The notes under the pieces are model-generated. The model saw only the letters and a list, made by a program, of their open reading frames with translations. It was not told the origin of the DNA and ran no database searches. A program made the position numbers and the translations under genes. A DNA stretch of 55,482 bases from Candidatus Mailhella merdavium (lineage in GTDB: Bacteria > Desulfobacterota > Desulfovibrionia > Desulfovibrionales > Desulfovibrionaceae). Location of the stretch: NCBI GenBank assembly GCA_019119045.1, contig DWXS01000016.1, positions 1 through 55,482 of the forward strand, written 5' to 3'. Position 1 is the first letter of the stretch; every line of letters begins with the position of its first letter. This document shows, in pieces, positions 8,621 to 16,322 of this stretch.

Positions 8621-9100
8621 TCACAGGCCCAGTTCCTTTACCCATGCGGAAAGTTCTTCGGCGGACGTGTTTTCGTTCATGCGTCTGCCGGGAAGCCAGT
8701 GTGCGTCGGGGCAGGTCTTTTTCAGTATGGCGTCGGTATCGCCCATGCCGCTGCTGCCGGAAGTTGCAAAGGGAATAAGCGTCTTTCCCGTAAAGTCGCT
8801 GCTTTCCAGAAAGGTGTGAATGATGCGCGGGGCCTCGTACCACCAGATGGGAAAACCCACGAATATGGTGTCATAATCTTCAATGCCGCCGATGTTGTTG
8901 CCCAGAGCCGGTCGACTGGCGGTGTCCTTCATTTCGACGCTGCTGCGGCTGTTCGGATTGTGCCAGTCCAGATCGGCCGCACTGTAGGGCTGCGCCGGAC
9001 GTATTTCACGCAGATCGGCGTGGGTTACGCCGGCCAGAGCCTTTGCCAGCCGGGCTGTTCTGCCGCTTGCGGAAAAGTAGGCTACGAGAGTTCTGCTCAT
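8621..9100 (-). CDS. Flavodoxin-like NAD(P)H-dependent oxidoreductase
   Basis: A 159-residue flavodoxin-fold protein expected to bind FMN and shuttle electrons or reduce small substrates in the cytosol. The FMN phosphate loop is at the N-terminus, MSRTLVAYFSASGRTARLAK, and later strands carry the family signatures FVGFPIWWYEAPRIIHTFLE and IPFATSGSSGMGDT. ATG 9100 has GGAGG 6 bases upstream; the longer frame to 9226 lacks a site. It is transcribed divergently from an AraC-family regulator about 320 bases away, an arrangement that often means the regulator controls this gene. The physiological substrate is not evident. Confidence 0.85.
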   Translation of the reverse strand: MSRTLVAYFSASGRTARLAKALAGVTHADLREIRPAQPYSAADLDWHNPNSRSSVEMKDTASRPALGNNIGGIEDYDTIFVGFPIWWYEAPRIIHTFLESSDFTGKTLIPFATSGSSGMGDTDAILKKTCPDAHWLPGRRMNENTSAEELSAWVKELGL

Positions 9101-9421
9101 GTTCTGCCTCCGTGATATGTTGACGGTCGGGAACTTCTCTTCCTGCCGGAGTGCTGCTTCATATATAATGCCGAATGGAAAAACGAAAAGTTGCAATTCT
9201 GCTCTTTTCTTGCCTGTTTCTTTCACGGGTATGATTTGGGGGAAAGAGAAAGTATGAAATTCCGCCGTCAGGCAGGAGCAACGGGATATTTTTTCTGAAT
9301 TTTTGAAAGAATCCTGCCATACCCGGCCTTTTCATCCGGGTGTTCAAGCGAAAGAAGATATGCTACAGAAGAAATGGGGGGTAAAGAAACCATCCGTGTA
9401 TCTGATGAGATGTACTGACCT
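9101..9421. other. Divergent intergenic region between flavodoxin-like and araC-like genes
   Basis: About 320 bases, more AT-rich than the flanking genes, holding the 5' ends of both genes. A TTATATATG stretch around 9160 could be a -10 for the minus-strand gene, but I could not pair it with a convincing -35. No repeat or further gene is visible. Confidence 0.4.
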
Positions 9422-10354
9422 ATGACGGACTACGAACGAGAAAGTATTACGCAGATTAACGGCGCATTGCGGGAACTCCTGCGTTGCCGTCTGCTCGCGC
9501 CCGGCAACCTTGCGACGCCCATAGAGGGGCTGCAACTCATCCGTCGCGACGGCGAAGAGTGCGGGGAACGCTGTTTTGAACGGCCTCTTGCCGCGCTTGT
9601 CGTGCAGGGAAGCAAGCATTCCGTGTTCGGCGACAGGGAATACGCTTACGGGGAAAATCAGTGCCTCGTGGCGGGCGTGGATATGCCCTCCCAGTTCAAC
9701 GCCGTGGCTGCGACGCCGGAAAAGCCTTTTCTTTCTCTGTGTCTGTATCTTGATCAGCGGACTGTCTCCGAGCTGTGTGTGGAAATGGCGCGCGAAGGCG
9801 TGCCCGACAGCGTGGAATGTTGCGGCGTGGCCGTTGCGGATGCCGGCGCCGATCTGCTGGGCTGTATGTTGCGTCTGGTGGAGCTTCTGGACAAGCCGGA
9901 ACAGATTCCCTTCCGCGCACCGCTCATCCTGCGCGAGCTGCATTATCTGCTGCTGACCGGGCCGACGGGAGGCGTGCTGCGCAAACTTAATACGCTCGGC
10001 ACGCATAACAATCAGGTGGTACAGGCCATATCCTGGCTGAAAAAGAACCTTGAAAAGCCCTTCAGAGTGGAGGAACTTGCCCGGCGGGTTCATATGTCCA
10101 CTTCAAGCCTGCATCGTCACTTCAAGGCAGTGACGGGCTTCAGCCCGCTCCAGTATCACAAGCAGTTGCGTCTGTATGAGGCTCAGCGTCTGATGCTGAC
10201 GGAGAACGAGCGCGCCGCAAGCGCAGCTCTTGCTGTGGGCTATGAAAGCGTGACGCAGTTCAGCCGCGAATACAAACGCTTTTTCGGCGATTCTCCACGT
10301 CGGGATACGATGCGCCGCCGGGAACGCACGCTGGAAAAGGCGGACGTTCTGTAG
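9422..10354 (+). CDS. AraC-family transcriptional regulator
   Basis: A 310-residue regulator. Residues about 15-190 resemble the AraC_N/cupin-type effector domain (ALVVQGSKHSVFGDREYAYG, then LSLCLYLD). Residues about 210-305 are the double helix-turn-helix DNA-binding domain: FRVEELARRVHMSTSSLHRHFK is helix-turn-helix 1, and ALAVGYESVTQFSREYKRFFG is helix-turn-helix 2 with the signature ending. It is divergent from the flavodoxin-like oxidoreductase and probably controls it and perhaps itself. The ribosome binding site before ATG 9422 is weak. The inducer is unknown. Confidence 0.88.
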   Translation: MTDYERESITQINGALRELLRCRLLAPGNLATPIEGLQLIRRDGEECGERCFERPLAALVVQGSKHSVFGDREYAYGENQCLVAGVDMPSQFNAVAATPEKPFLSLCLYLDQRTVSELCVEMAREGVPDSVECCGVAVADAGADLLGCMLRLVELLDKPEQIPFRAPLILRELHYLLLTGPTGGVLRKLNTLGTHNNQVVQAISWLKKNLEKPFRVEELARRVHMSTSSLHRHFKAVTGFSPLQYHKQLRLYEAQRLMLTENERAASAALAVGYESVTQFSREYKRFFGDSPRRDTMRRRERTLEKADVL

Positions 10355-10667
10355 GGGCGCAAACGCTTTGTACAGAGTGTCTGTCTTATTGGAAACGGGA
10401 GTTTTCCGGACGTGTGCTTTCTCTCGCGCGTCAGGGGTGGCGTAAAGCATTTTGTTCCTGACATGCTGTACGGAGTCGGACAAAGCGAGTCTGCGCTGCG
10501 AGGCCGGAACAGCCGCAGCAAACTTGCGAAGCAGCCGCCCGCAGGGCCGCACCTGTAACCCGCAGGGTTTACAGGCGCGGCCGACAGAGCAGGATTCGAC
10601 AGAGGTGTGCAAGCTGCAAGCCGGAATACAGGGTATGAGTTGCAGATAGTTTCAAGAGCAAAATGCT
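10355..10667. other. Convergent intergenic region containing a dispersed repeat copy
   Basis: About 310 bases between the converging araC-like and larC genes. No coding potential is seen; a 169-residue minus-strand frame here starts in and overlaps the regulator. The stretch 10491-10624 is a copy of the dispersed repeat described below. Within it, CCTGTAAACCC and GGGTTACAGG (minus strand) make an imperfect hairpin. Confidence 0.6.
10491..10624 (-). repeat. Dispersed intergenic repeat, copy C (minus strand)
   Basis: Read on the minus strand it begins CCGGCTTGCAG, continues with a CCTC block, CTGCTCTGTCGG, a CTGTA-CTGCGGG-TACAGG block and CTTCGCAAG, and ends GGCCTCGCAGCGCAG. The same order of blocks is present in the copies at 43976-44131 and 46668-46832. 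The 15-mer GGCCTCGCAGCGCAG is identical to the one at 44083-44097. Divergence between copies is substantial, so it is an old family. The function is unknown. Confidence 0.6.
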
Positions 10668-11486
10668 CTAGTGCTGCTCGGTTGTGCCCCAGGCGAAAAG
10701 GGCGCCGTTGGGCGCGTCGGGGAAAACCCGTGTTCCGTAGACAAGCGCGCGGCGTTCCACGCGCATGGCAGGCCAGGGGCCGAACTGGGCGTTCAGCGCG
10801 CGCAACAGAGCCATGGCCGTTGGGGTGACGGTTTCTCCCTCGCCGGGGAAGGGACGCACGGGCACGCCTTCCAGCAGTTCCAGCACGGCAGGGGCGGGAA
10901 CGGGAATGACGCCATGCGCGCAGTGGACGCAGCCGTCCGCAACGGGCAGAGGACTGACCACAAAATGCGACGGAGCCAGCCGGATAAAGAGTTCACAGCT
11001 CAGGCATATGTCCAGAATACTGTCCAGCGCGCCCACTTCATGGAAATGCACCTCTTCCGGACGTTTGCCGTGTACGTTGGCTTCGGCGCGTGCCAGCAGG
11101 GTGAAGGTTTCCGTCGCGAGTCTTTTGGCCGCATCATCCATACCGTTTTCCGCAATCAGCGTCGTGATATCGGCAAGGGTGCGGTGTTCGTGCTGGTGCG
11201 GCAGGGAGACTTCGACGTGCCAGCCTCCGATATGATTCACTTCCCGGCGCGTGAGACGCAGGCAGCCCGCCAGATCCGGCATGATGCCGTGCAGCAGGCG
11301 TTCCGTTTCTTCCGGGGAAATATCCGTCATGCGCAGCAGACCGGCCAGAAACATATCCCCGGACAGGCCGGAATGTGCCCGGATTGTCAGAACATGCTCT
11401 GGAGAGAAGTTTTTTTCTTCCCTGTGTCCATGCTCATGATGAGCGGCATGTTCCTCTGTGTCGTGCGTGTGTTCGTGTCTGTTCAT
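10668..11486 (-). CDS. larC: LarC1-type nickel insertion protein for the nickel-pincer nucleotide cofactor
   Basis: A 272-residue protein of the LarC/DUF111 family, which inserts nickel into the pyridinium-bisthiocarboxylate mononucleotide cofactor first found in lactate racemase. The core shows SGLSGDMFLAGLL, VHFHEVGALDSILDI, VSPLPVADGCVHCAHG and the phosphate-type loop GEGETVTPTAMALL. The N-terminal 25 residues are a His-rich tail (8 His in the first 21 residues) that may gather metal. Canonical LarC is about 400 residues, and LarC2 is reached by frameshift in Lactobacillus. Here the protein ends after LarC1, and I find no LarC2 in any frame downstream. The start overlaps the larB stop (ATGA). 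Confidence 0.85.
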   Translation of the reverse strand: MNRHEHTHDTEEHAAHHEHGHREEKNFSPEHVLTIRAHSGLSGDMFLAGLLRMTDISPEETERLLHGIMPDLAGCLRLTRREVNHIGGWHVEVSLPHQHEHRTLADITTLIAENGMDDAAKRLATETFTLLARAEANVHGKRPEEVHFHEVGALDSILDICLSCELFIRLAPSHFVVSPLPVADGCVHCAHGVIPVPAPAVLELLEGVPVRPFPGEGETVTPTAMALLRALNAQFGPWPAMRVERRALVYGTRVFPDAPNGALFAWGTTEQH

Positions 11487-12136
11487 AAGGCGTTAATTAC
11501 CCTTGCGGCGGCGCAGGCCGCGCCGTAGCCGTTGTCGATATTCATGACGGCCACGCCGGGGGCGCAGCTGGAAAGCATACTGGCCAGCGCGGCGCGTCCT
11601 CCCTTTGCCGCTCCATAGCCCACGGAGGTGGGGACGGCAAAGATCGGTTTTGGCGTAAGTCCTCCCATGACGCTGGCAAGAGCCGCGTCCAGCCCGGCTA
11701 CGACAATCAGGGCGTCATGGCTGTTGACTTCTTCCAGACGTTCGGCAAGCCGCCACAAGCCGGCCACGCCGCAATCTTCGAACACCTTGTGGGGAATGCC
11801 CAGATATTGCAGGGTGCGCGCCGCTTCCCAGGTGACGGGACCGTCTGCCGTTCCGGCCGAGACTATTGCGACTCTTCCTCTCGTGCGCGGCGGAAGAGTA
11901 TCCCCAAAGGCGGTACGGGACAGGGGATGATAGTCGTGGGCCGCACGGACATGATCGGGCATTTCGGCGAAAACTTCCGGCGCAAGCCGCGTAAAGAGGA
12001 TGGGACGCCCCGATCCTCTGCCGAAGCTGGAAAGCAGTTCTTCCACCGCTTCGAAAGGTTTGCCTTCGCAGAACACTGCTTCAGGAAGGCCGATGCGTGC
12101 GGCGCGCGCGTGATCGAACAGTATGCCGTGATCCAT
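11483..12136 (-). CDS. larB: LarB, nickel-pincer cofactor biosynthesis carboxylase
   Basis: A 217-residue protein related to the PurE-type AIR carboxylase fold. LarB carboxylates and hydrolyses nicotinic acid adenine dinucleotide to pyridinium-3,5-biscarboxylic acid mononucleotide, the first step of the nickel-pincer cofactor. Family motifs are IVSAGTADGPVTWEAARTL, EDCGVAGLWRL, IVVAGLDAALASVMGGL and VPTSVGYGAAKGG. ATG 12136 has TGGAG 6 bases upstream and is preferred over 12169. It is coupled to larC by a 4-base overlap. The sulfur-insertion protein LarE is not in the window. Confidence 0.92.
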   Translation of the reverse strand: MDHGILFDHARAARIGLPEAVFCEGKPFEAVEELLSSFGRGSGRPILFTRLAPEVFAEMPDHVRAAHDYHPLSRTAFGDTLPPRTRGRVAIVSAGTADGPVTWEAARTLQYLGIPHKVFEDCGVAGLWRLAERLEEVNSHDALIVVAGLDAALASVMGGLTPKPIFAVPTSVGYGAAKGGRAALASMLSSCAPGVAVMNIDNGYGAACAAARVINAL

Positions 12137-12524
12137 GATTGCTCCAGTTGACTGAAAACGCGGGAACATCCCGCGTCGATCGCTATGCCCGGAAAGGGAG
12201 GATGAAGGACAGTCTGCCTCCGGCAGGCAGTTTGGAACAGGCCTGATTCTTTCGATTTCTTGCCTGATCCTTTCACGGCATGGTGCATGGTGACTTTTCC
12301 GCCCCTGCCGTCCGGACGCTGGTGGATATCACACTTTGCAAGGGCGGGGAATAACCCCCGCAGGCCCTCTCTCCGGGCCGCCCCGAAAGCACGACACGGA
12401 ATCTCCCGAAAGGAAGATCCCGTGTCGTATCAGACAGTTTTTTCATCCGGAACAGAGAGTATGCGTCCGCTCCGGAGTCTTCCTCCCGGCCGTTTCGGCA
12501 GGGCGGAAGTTTGGGGATATAGGG
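12137..12524. other. Intergenic region upstream of larB
   Basis: About 390 bases between the disulfide-reductase gene stop and the larB start, both on the minus strand. It holds the hairpin at 12391-12428 and presumably the larB promoter, which I cannot place with confidence. No gene is seen. Confidence 0.4.
12391..12428. terminator. Long hairpin between the disulfide-reductase gene and larB
   Basis: ACGACACGGAATCT and AGATCCCGTGTCGT pair with a single mismatch over 14 positions around a 10-base loop. On the plus strand a T6 run follows about 10 bases later; on the minus strand, the direction of both flanking genes, there is no U tract. It may be a weak terminator or a processing stem. Confidence 0.45.
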
Positions 12525-14234
12525 TTAGAATTCCTGTCCGCGTTTTTTCATGGCCTGCATACCGCCTGCGGAATTGACGCTGTCGATGCCGTGACGGCGC
12601 AGTTTGAGCTGCACGTCATAGGCGCGCGAACCCGTGTTGCAGATAAGCGCAATCTTTTTGTCGCGGGGAATTTCATTGATGCGGGCCTCGAGTTCTTCCA
12701 GCGGAATGGCCAGCCATTCGCCGGGGTATTTCTGCGCCAGGGGCAGCGAACCCTTGGCGGGCCGGACGTCAAGGAAGACATAGCCGTTTTCCTTGCGGTG
12801 TTCCCACAGATCGATGAATTCTTCGGGCAGAATGCTCTTATGCAGGCCGGAGAGGACGTTGTCCGCCACGTTGGCCGCGGTGTTGATTACGTCCATGGCC
12901 GCGGCAAAGGGCGGCGCGTAGGCAACTTCGAGGTTGGAAAGATCGTTGAGCGTAGGTTTGGAGAACTGGAGCATGGCGGCTACGGCGTCGATGCGGGCCT
13001 TGAGCGCGATGCCGTCGGCACAGAAGCCCTGTACGCCGAGGAGGCGGCGGGTGGTTTTATCCACCACCACTTCAAGGCTCATCATGTCCTTTTCGGGGTA
13101 GAAATGGGCTTTGTCATACTGCTCCATGGGGATGCCCACAGCGTCGAAGCCCGCCTGCCTTGCCTGACGTTCGGTAAGGCCGGTGCCGCTGGCGCTCATT
13201 TTATAGAGCTTCACGCACCAGGAACCGACCACGCCGTCAAAGGTGGATTCTCCGCCGGCAAGATTGGTGCCGATGACACGTCCCTGACGGTTGGCCATGG
13301 AACCCATGGGCAGATACGCAGGCTGGCCGGTGATGAGGTTGGGCACGACCACACAGTCGCCGCCGGCATAGATGTCGGGGTCGGTGGTGCGCATGAATCT
13401 GTCAACAATGATACCGCCCCGGGGGTGGCAGTCCAGACCGGCATCGGCGGCGATCTGCGAATTGGGGCTGACGCCGACGGAGAAGATCACTTCATCCGCG
13501 TCGATGACGCGCTTGTCCGTGACGACCTGGCAGACTTTGCCGTCCTGCCCCTTGAGTTCCTTGACCTGTTCTCCGGTGATGATGGTGATCCCGAGATCTT
13601 CCAGATCATGCTGGGCCATGCGGGCAAGGTTGGGCGAAATCTGCGCGGGCAGAACCTGCGGCAGAAGTTCGATGACGGTGGTCTTTATGCCCCACTGATC
13701 TGCAAGAGCCACGGCCATTTCCAGACCGATGAAGCCTGCGCCCACAATGACCGCGCTTGAGATGTTGCGTGCGGCGCAGCGTTGCTGTACGGCCAGAGCA
13801 GCCTCAATGCAGGTGACGGTCGTGACGTTCTGAAGATCATGTCCGGGAATGGGCGGAACCTTGGGCGAACTGCCGGTGGCGATGACCAGTTTGTCATAGG
13901 CGATGTCGCGGGTTTTTCCGGTGTTGACATCCTCCACGGTGACAGTTTTTTCCTTGCGGTTGATCTTCAGGGCGCGGGTACCGAGCAGGACGTCGACATC
14001 GCGCAGTTCATGAAAGAACTCGGGGGTACGGATGACTCCGGCGGAAGTCGCGCGCAAGCCGTCTGCCTTTTCCACGTCGCCGCCGACAAAATACGGAATG
14101 CCGCAGCCGCCGTAGGAAATGATGGTGCCCTGATCGATGAGGGTGACCTTGCTGTCCGGCTCAAGACGCTTGAAACGGCAGGCGGCCTTCGGGCCGAGAG
14201 CCACGCCTCCGATGACAAGAACATGTTTGGGCAT
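12525..14234 (-). CDS. CoA-disulfide/persulfide reductase with C-terminal rhodanese domain
   Basis: A 569-residue fusion. Residues about 1-450 are an FAD- and NAD(P)H-binding pyridine nucleotide-disulfide oxidoreductase: an FAD-binding N-terminal strand VLVIGGVALG, single active-site Cys in SYGGCGIPYF as in CoA-disulfide reductases, second Rossmann motif VIVGAGFIGLEMA, and IYAGGDCV for FAD. Residues about 470-569 are a rhodanese domain with the catalytic Cys in IALICNTGSRAYDV. The combination is known from NADH-dependent persulfide or polysulfide reductases (Npsr) and CoADR-Rhd proteins, which move sulfane sulfur on CoA or small thiols. It stands alone, with its own likely promoter at 14312-14341. 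Confidence 0.9.
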   Translation of the reverse strand: MPKHVLVIGGVALGPKAACRFKRLEPDSKVTLIDQGTIISYGGCGIPYFVGGDVEKADGLRATSAGVIRTPEFFHELRDVDVLLGTRALKINRKEKTVTVEDVNTGKTRDIAYDKLVIATGSSPKVPPIPGHDLQNVTTVTCIEAALAVQQRCAARNISSAVIVGAGFIGLEMAVALADQWGIKTTVIELLPQVLPAQISPNLARMAQHDLEDLGITIITGEQVKELKGQDGKVCQVVTDKRVIDADEVIFSVGVSPNSQIAADAGLDCHPRGGIIVDRFMRTTDPDIYAGGDCVVVPNLITGQPAYLPMGSMANRQGRVIGTNLAGGESTFDGVVGSWCVKLYKMSASGTGLTERQARQAGFDAVGIPMEQYDKAHFYPEKDMMSLEVVVDKTTRRLLGVQGFCADGIALKARIDAVAAMLQFSKPTLNDLSNLEVAYAPPFAAAMDVINTAANVADNVLSGLHKSILPEEFIDLWEHRKENGYVFLDVRPAKGSLPLAQKYPGEWLAIPLEELEARINEIPRDKKIALICNTGSRAYDVQLKLRRHGIDSVNSAGGMQAMKKRGQEF

Positions 14235-14311
14235 GTCGGGAAACCTCGCAGGATTAATGAATAATTGTATTGATGTGCCCTATGACATCTGCCATACAAG
14301 CATTTCCTCAT

Positions 14312-14341
14312 ATAATAGCAAAAGCTGGCGGCAAAAGGCAA
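14312..14341 (-). promoter_or_regulatory. Probable promoter of the disulfide-reductase gene
   Basis: On the minus strand TTGCCT (14336-14341) and TATTAT (14312-14317) are 18 bases apart, about 75 bases upstream of the ATG at 14234, in an AT-rich divergent intergenic stretch. Confidence 0.5.
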
Positions 14342-14528
14342 GACAGGCGGGGGAATATTTCCGAACAAGCAATAATTCTTTTTTGCACAAAACAGATGTT
14401 TCCGGCGCGGGAACGGACTTTGTCGTATCTTGTCAGAAGGGAAAGATAAGAGTATACCACCGAAATCATGTCGGATATTTCCATTTGAAATATCCTTTTT
14501 TCATTTGAAAAGGAAAAGGAGTGTAGAG

Positions 14529-15014
14529 GTGCGCAACGTTTTCGGAAAAATCGTGTTGGCTTCTTTGGCCTTCATGCTGTTTGTCTCCATGAGCGCGCCG
14601 GTTCAGGCTGCGGAAGTGAAGACTTCCTATTTCACTCTTGAACTGCCCGGTGACTGGATTCAGCCTCAGGCAACTCAGGAAGTTAATGGCATGGTAAGCG
14701 TTGTGTTTGCCAACAAAAAGGATGGAACGGCCGTATCCATCAATGTTATGCCTTCTTCCATGAGTGCTGCGGAAATCTCCAAGGAAACCACCTCCAATAT
14801 GAAGAAAGGCGGAATTAATGTCGGCGATCCGGTGGAAAAGGACGGTATGAGTGAAGTTTCCTTCAATCAGGCCGGCGGAGTGGGCATGATGTGGTTCGGT
14901 TCCAACGGCAAGGAATGCGCCGTGACCTCCATCATCGGCAAGACTCTGGACAGCGGCAAGGAACTGATTAAGCTCGTGAAGCCGGTAGACGCCAAGCTCT
15001 TCCCGAAGTTCTGA
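14529..15014 (+). CDS. Small exported protein of unknown function
   Basis: A 161-residue protein with a clear Sec signal peptide: basic start, hydrophobic core IVLASLAFMLFVSM, and a cleavage site after APVQA. The mature part of about 130 residues begins with FTLELPGDW, continues as mixed beta-type sequence, and has one Cys (CAVTSIIG). I do not recognise the family; the LPGDW pattern is seen in several small periplasmic proteins. I chose GTG 14529 because GGAG lies 8 bases upstream; a longer ATG frame from 14430 would bury the signal peptide. It is monocistronic and closed by a strong terminator. Confidence 0.75.
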   Translation: MRNVFGKIVLASLAFMLFVSMSAPVQAAEVKTSYFTLELPGDWIQPQATQEVNGMVSVVFANKKDGTAVSINVMPSSMSAAEISKETTSNMKKGGINVGDPVEKDGMSEVSFNQAGGVGMMWFGSNGKECAVTSIIGKTLDSGKELIKLVKPVDAKLFPKF

Positions 15015-15030
15015 TTAATTCCCGATAATT

Positions 15031-15072
15031 GCAAAAAGGCCGGACGGAGTGATTCCGATTCCGGCTTTTTTT
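15031..15072 (+). terminator. Intrinsic terminator of the exported-protein gene
   Basis: GGCCGGA and TCCGGC pair around an imperfect CGGAG/CCG extension, flanked by A5 on the left and T7 on the right. It lies about 20 bases past the stop. Confidence 0.8.
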
Positions 15073-15117
15073 GTATGAAAGAAAAACTCGCGCCTGACGG
15101 GAGCTTTTCTTCCATAC

Positions 15118-15151
15118 AAAAAAGGCGGCCTCCGGAAGACCGGAGACCGCC
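15118..15151 (-). terminator. Intrinsic terminator of the carBA operon
   Basis: On the minus strand GGCGGTCTCCGG and CCGGAGGCCGCC form a stem of about 12 bp with a TCTT loop, followed by six or more T. It sits about 20 bases after the carA stop. Confidence 0.88.
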
Positions 15152-15173
15152 CCTAAAGGGAAAGTCGGAGAGA

Positions 15174-16319
15174 CTATGCCCGACCTGTCAGCAGATCTCT
15201 GAAACTGCCGAAGAAGCTCTGACAGTCCGTGGGGCCGGAGGCTGCTTCAGGGTGATGCTGTACGGTGATGATGGGCTTGGTTCTGTGACGGAAGCCTTCC
15301 AGCGTGCCGTCGTTGAGATTGATGTGGGTGGGAATAAGGTCCCCTTCCGGAATGACGTGGAATCCGTGATTCTGAGAGGAGATTTCCACCCTGCCGCTGA
15401 TCAGGTTCTTGACCGGATGATTGACGCCATGATGACCGAATTTCAGCTTTTCGGTTCGTCCGCCCAGAGCCCAGGCAAGAAGCTGATGCCCGAGACAGAT
15501 ACCCGCCACGGGATAACGCTCGGTCAGTTCTCTGATGATGGCAATTTCATCCGTCAGTGTGGCGGGATCGCCCGGGCCGTTGGACAGGAATATTCCGTCC
15601 GGGCGAACGGCGTCCACTTGAGAGGGGGAGAAATCAGGCGGAACAATGAGCAGATCCAGCCCGTATTCGCGCATTTTACGCAGAATATTCCATTTTATTC
15701 CGTAGTCGTAGACAACGACGCGCGGTTCTTCGGCATGGTTGCCGGGCCAGGCGTAGGAGCCGTCGGGATCGAGAATCACGGGGGCGGGCAGACCGCGCGT
15801 TCCGGCTTTCTCATCCCAGCGATAGGGGGCTCGTGCCGCCACGCGGGGGGTCAGCTTGCAGCCTTCCATGGAAGGTATTTTTCTGGCTTCTTCAACCAGC
15901 TTTTCCGGGTCCAGAATGGTTGTGGAAATCGCGCCGCGCATGGCCCCGCTTTTGCGCAGATGCAGCGTGAGGGCGCGGGTGTCCAGACCTTCCACACCGG
16001 GAACGTTATGTCGGGCAAGGAAGGCGGGCAGGCTTTCCGTTGCGCGCCAGTTGGAAGGTTCCTTGCAGCATTCCTTCACCAGCAGGGCGGACATATGGAC
16101 TTTTTCCGACTCCATGTCGTCCGGATTGATGCCGTAGTTGCCGATCAGCGGCCAGGTCATGCACACCATCTGCCCCGTATAGGAGGGGTCGGTGATGAGT
16201 TCCTGATAGCCGGTCATGGCGGTATTGAAGATCACTTCCCCGCCGGCCAGTTCAATGGGACCGGTGAAGGATTCGCCTTCCAGAACAAAGCCGTCTTCAA
16301 GGGCGAGCAGGGCTTTCAT
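15174..16319 (-). CDS. carA: Carbamoyl-phosphate synthase small (glutaminase) subunit
   Basis: A 381-residue subunit that hydrolyses glutamine and channels ammonia to CarB for carbamoyl phosphate, the precursor of pyrimidines and arginine. The N-terminal domain begins [18 protein letters not shown]. The C-terminal class I amidotransferase domain has the nucleophile Cys in [15 protein letters not shown] and the His-Glu pair in [12 protein letters not shown]. It starts 3 bases after the carB stop, so it is the second gene of a carB-carA operon; most bacteria have carA first. Confidence 0.97.
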   Translation of the reverse strand: MKALLALEDGFVLEGESFTGPIELAGGEVIFNTAMTGYQELITDPSYTGQMVCMTWPLIGNYGINPDDMESEKVHMSALLVKECCKEPSNWRATESLPAFLARHNVPGVEGLDTRALTLHLRKSGAMRGAISTTILDPEKLVEEARKIPSMEGCKLTPRVAARAPYRWDEKAGTRGLPAPVILDPDGSYAWPGNHAEEPRVVVYDYGIKWNILRKMREYGLDLLIVPPDFSPSQVDAVRPDGIFLSNGPGDPATLTDEIAIIRELTERYPVAGICLGHQLLAWALGGRTEKLKFGHHGVNHPVKNLISGRVEISSQNHGFHVIPEGDLIPTHINLNDGTLEGFRHRTKPIITVQHHPEAASGPTDCQSFFGSFRDLLTGRA

Positions 16320-16322
16320 GTG

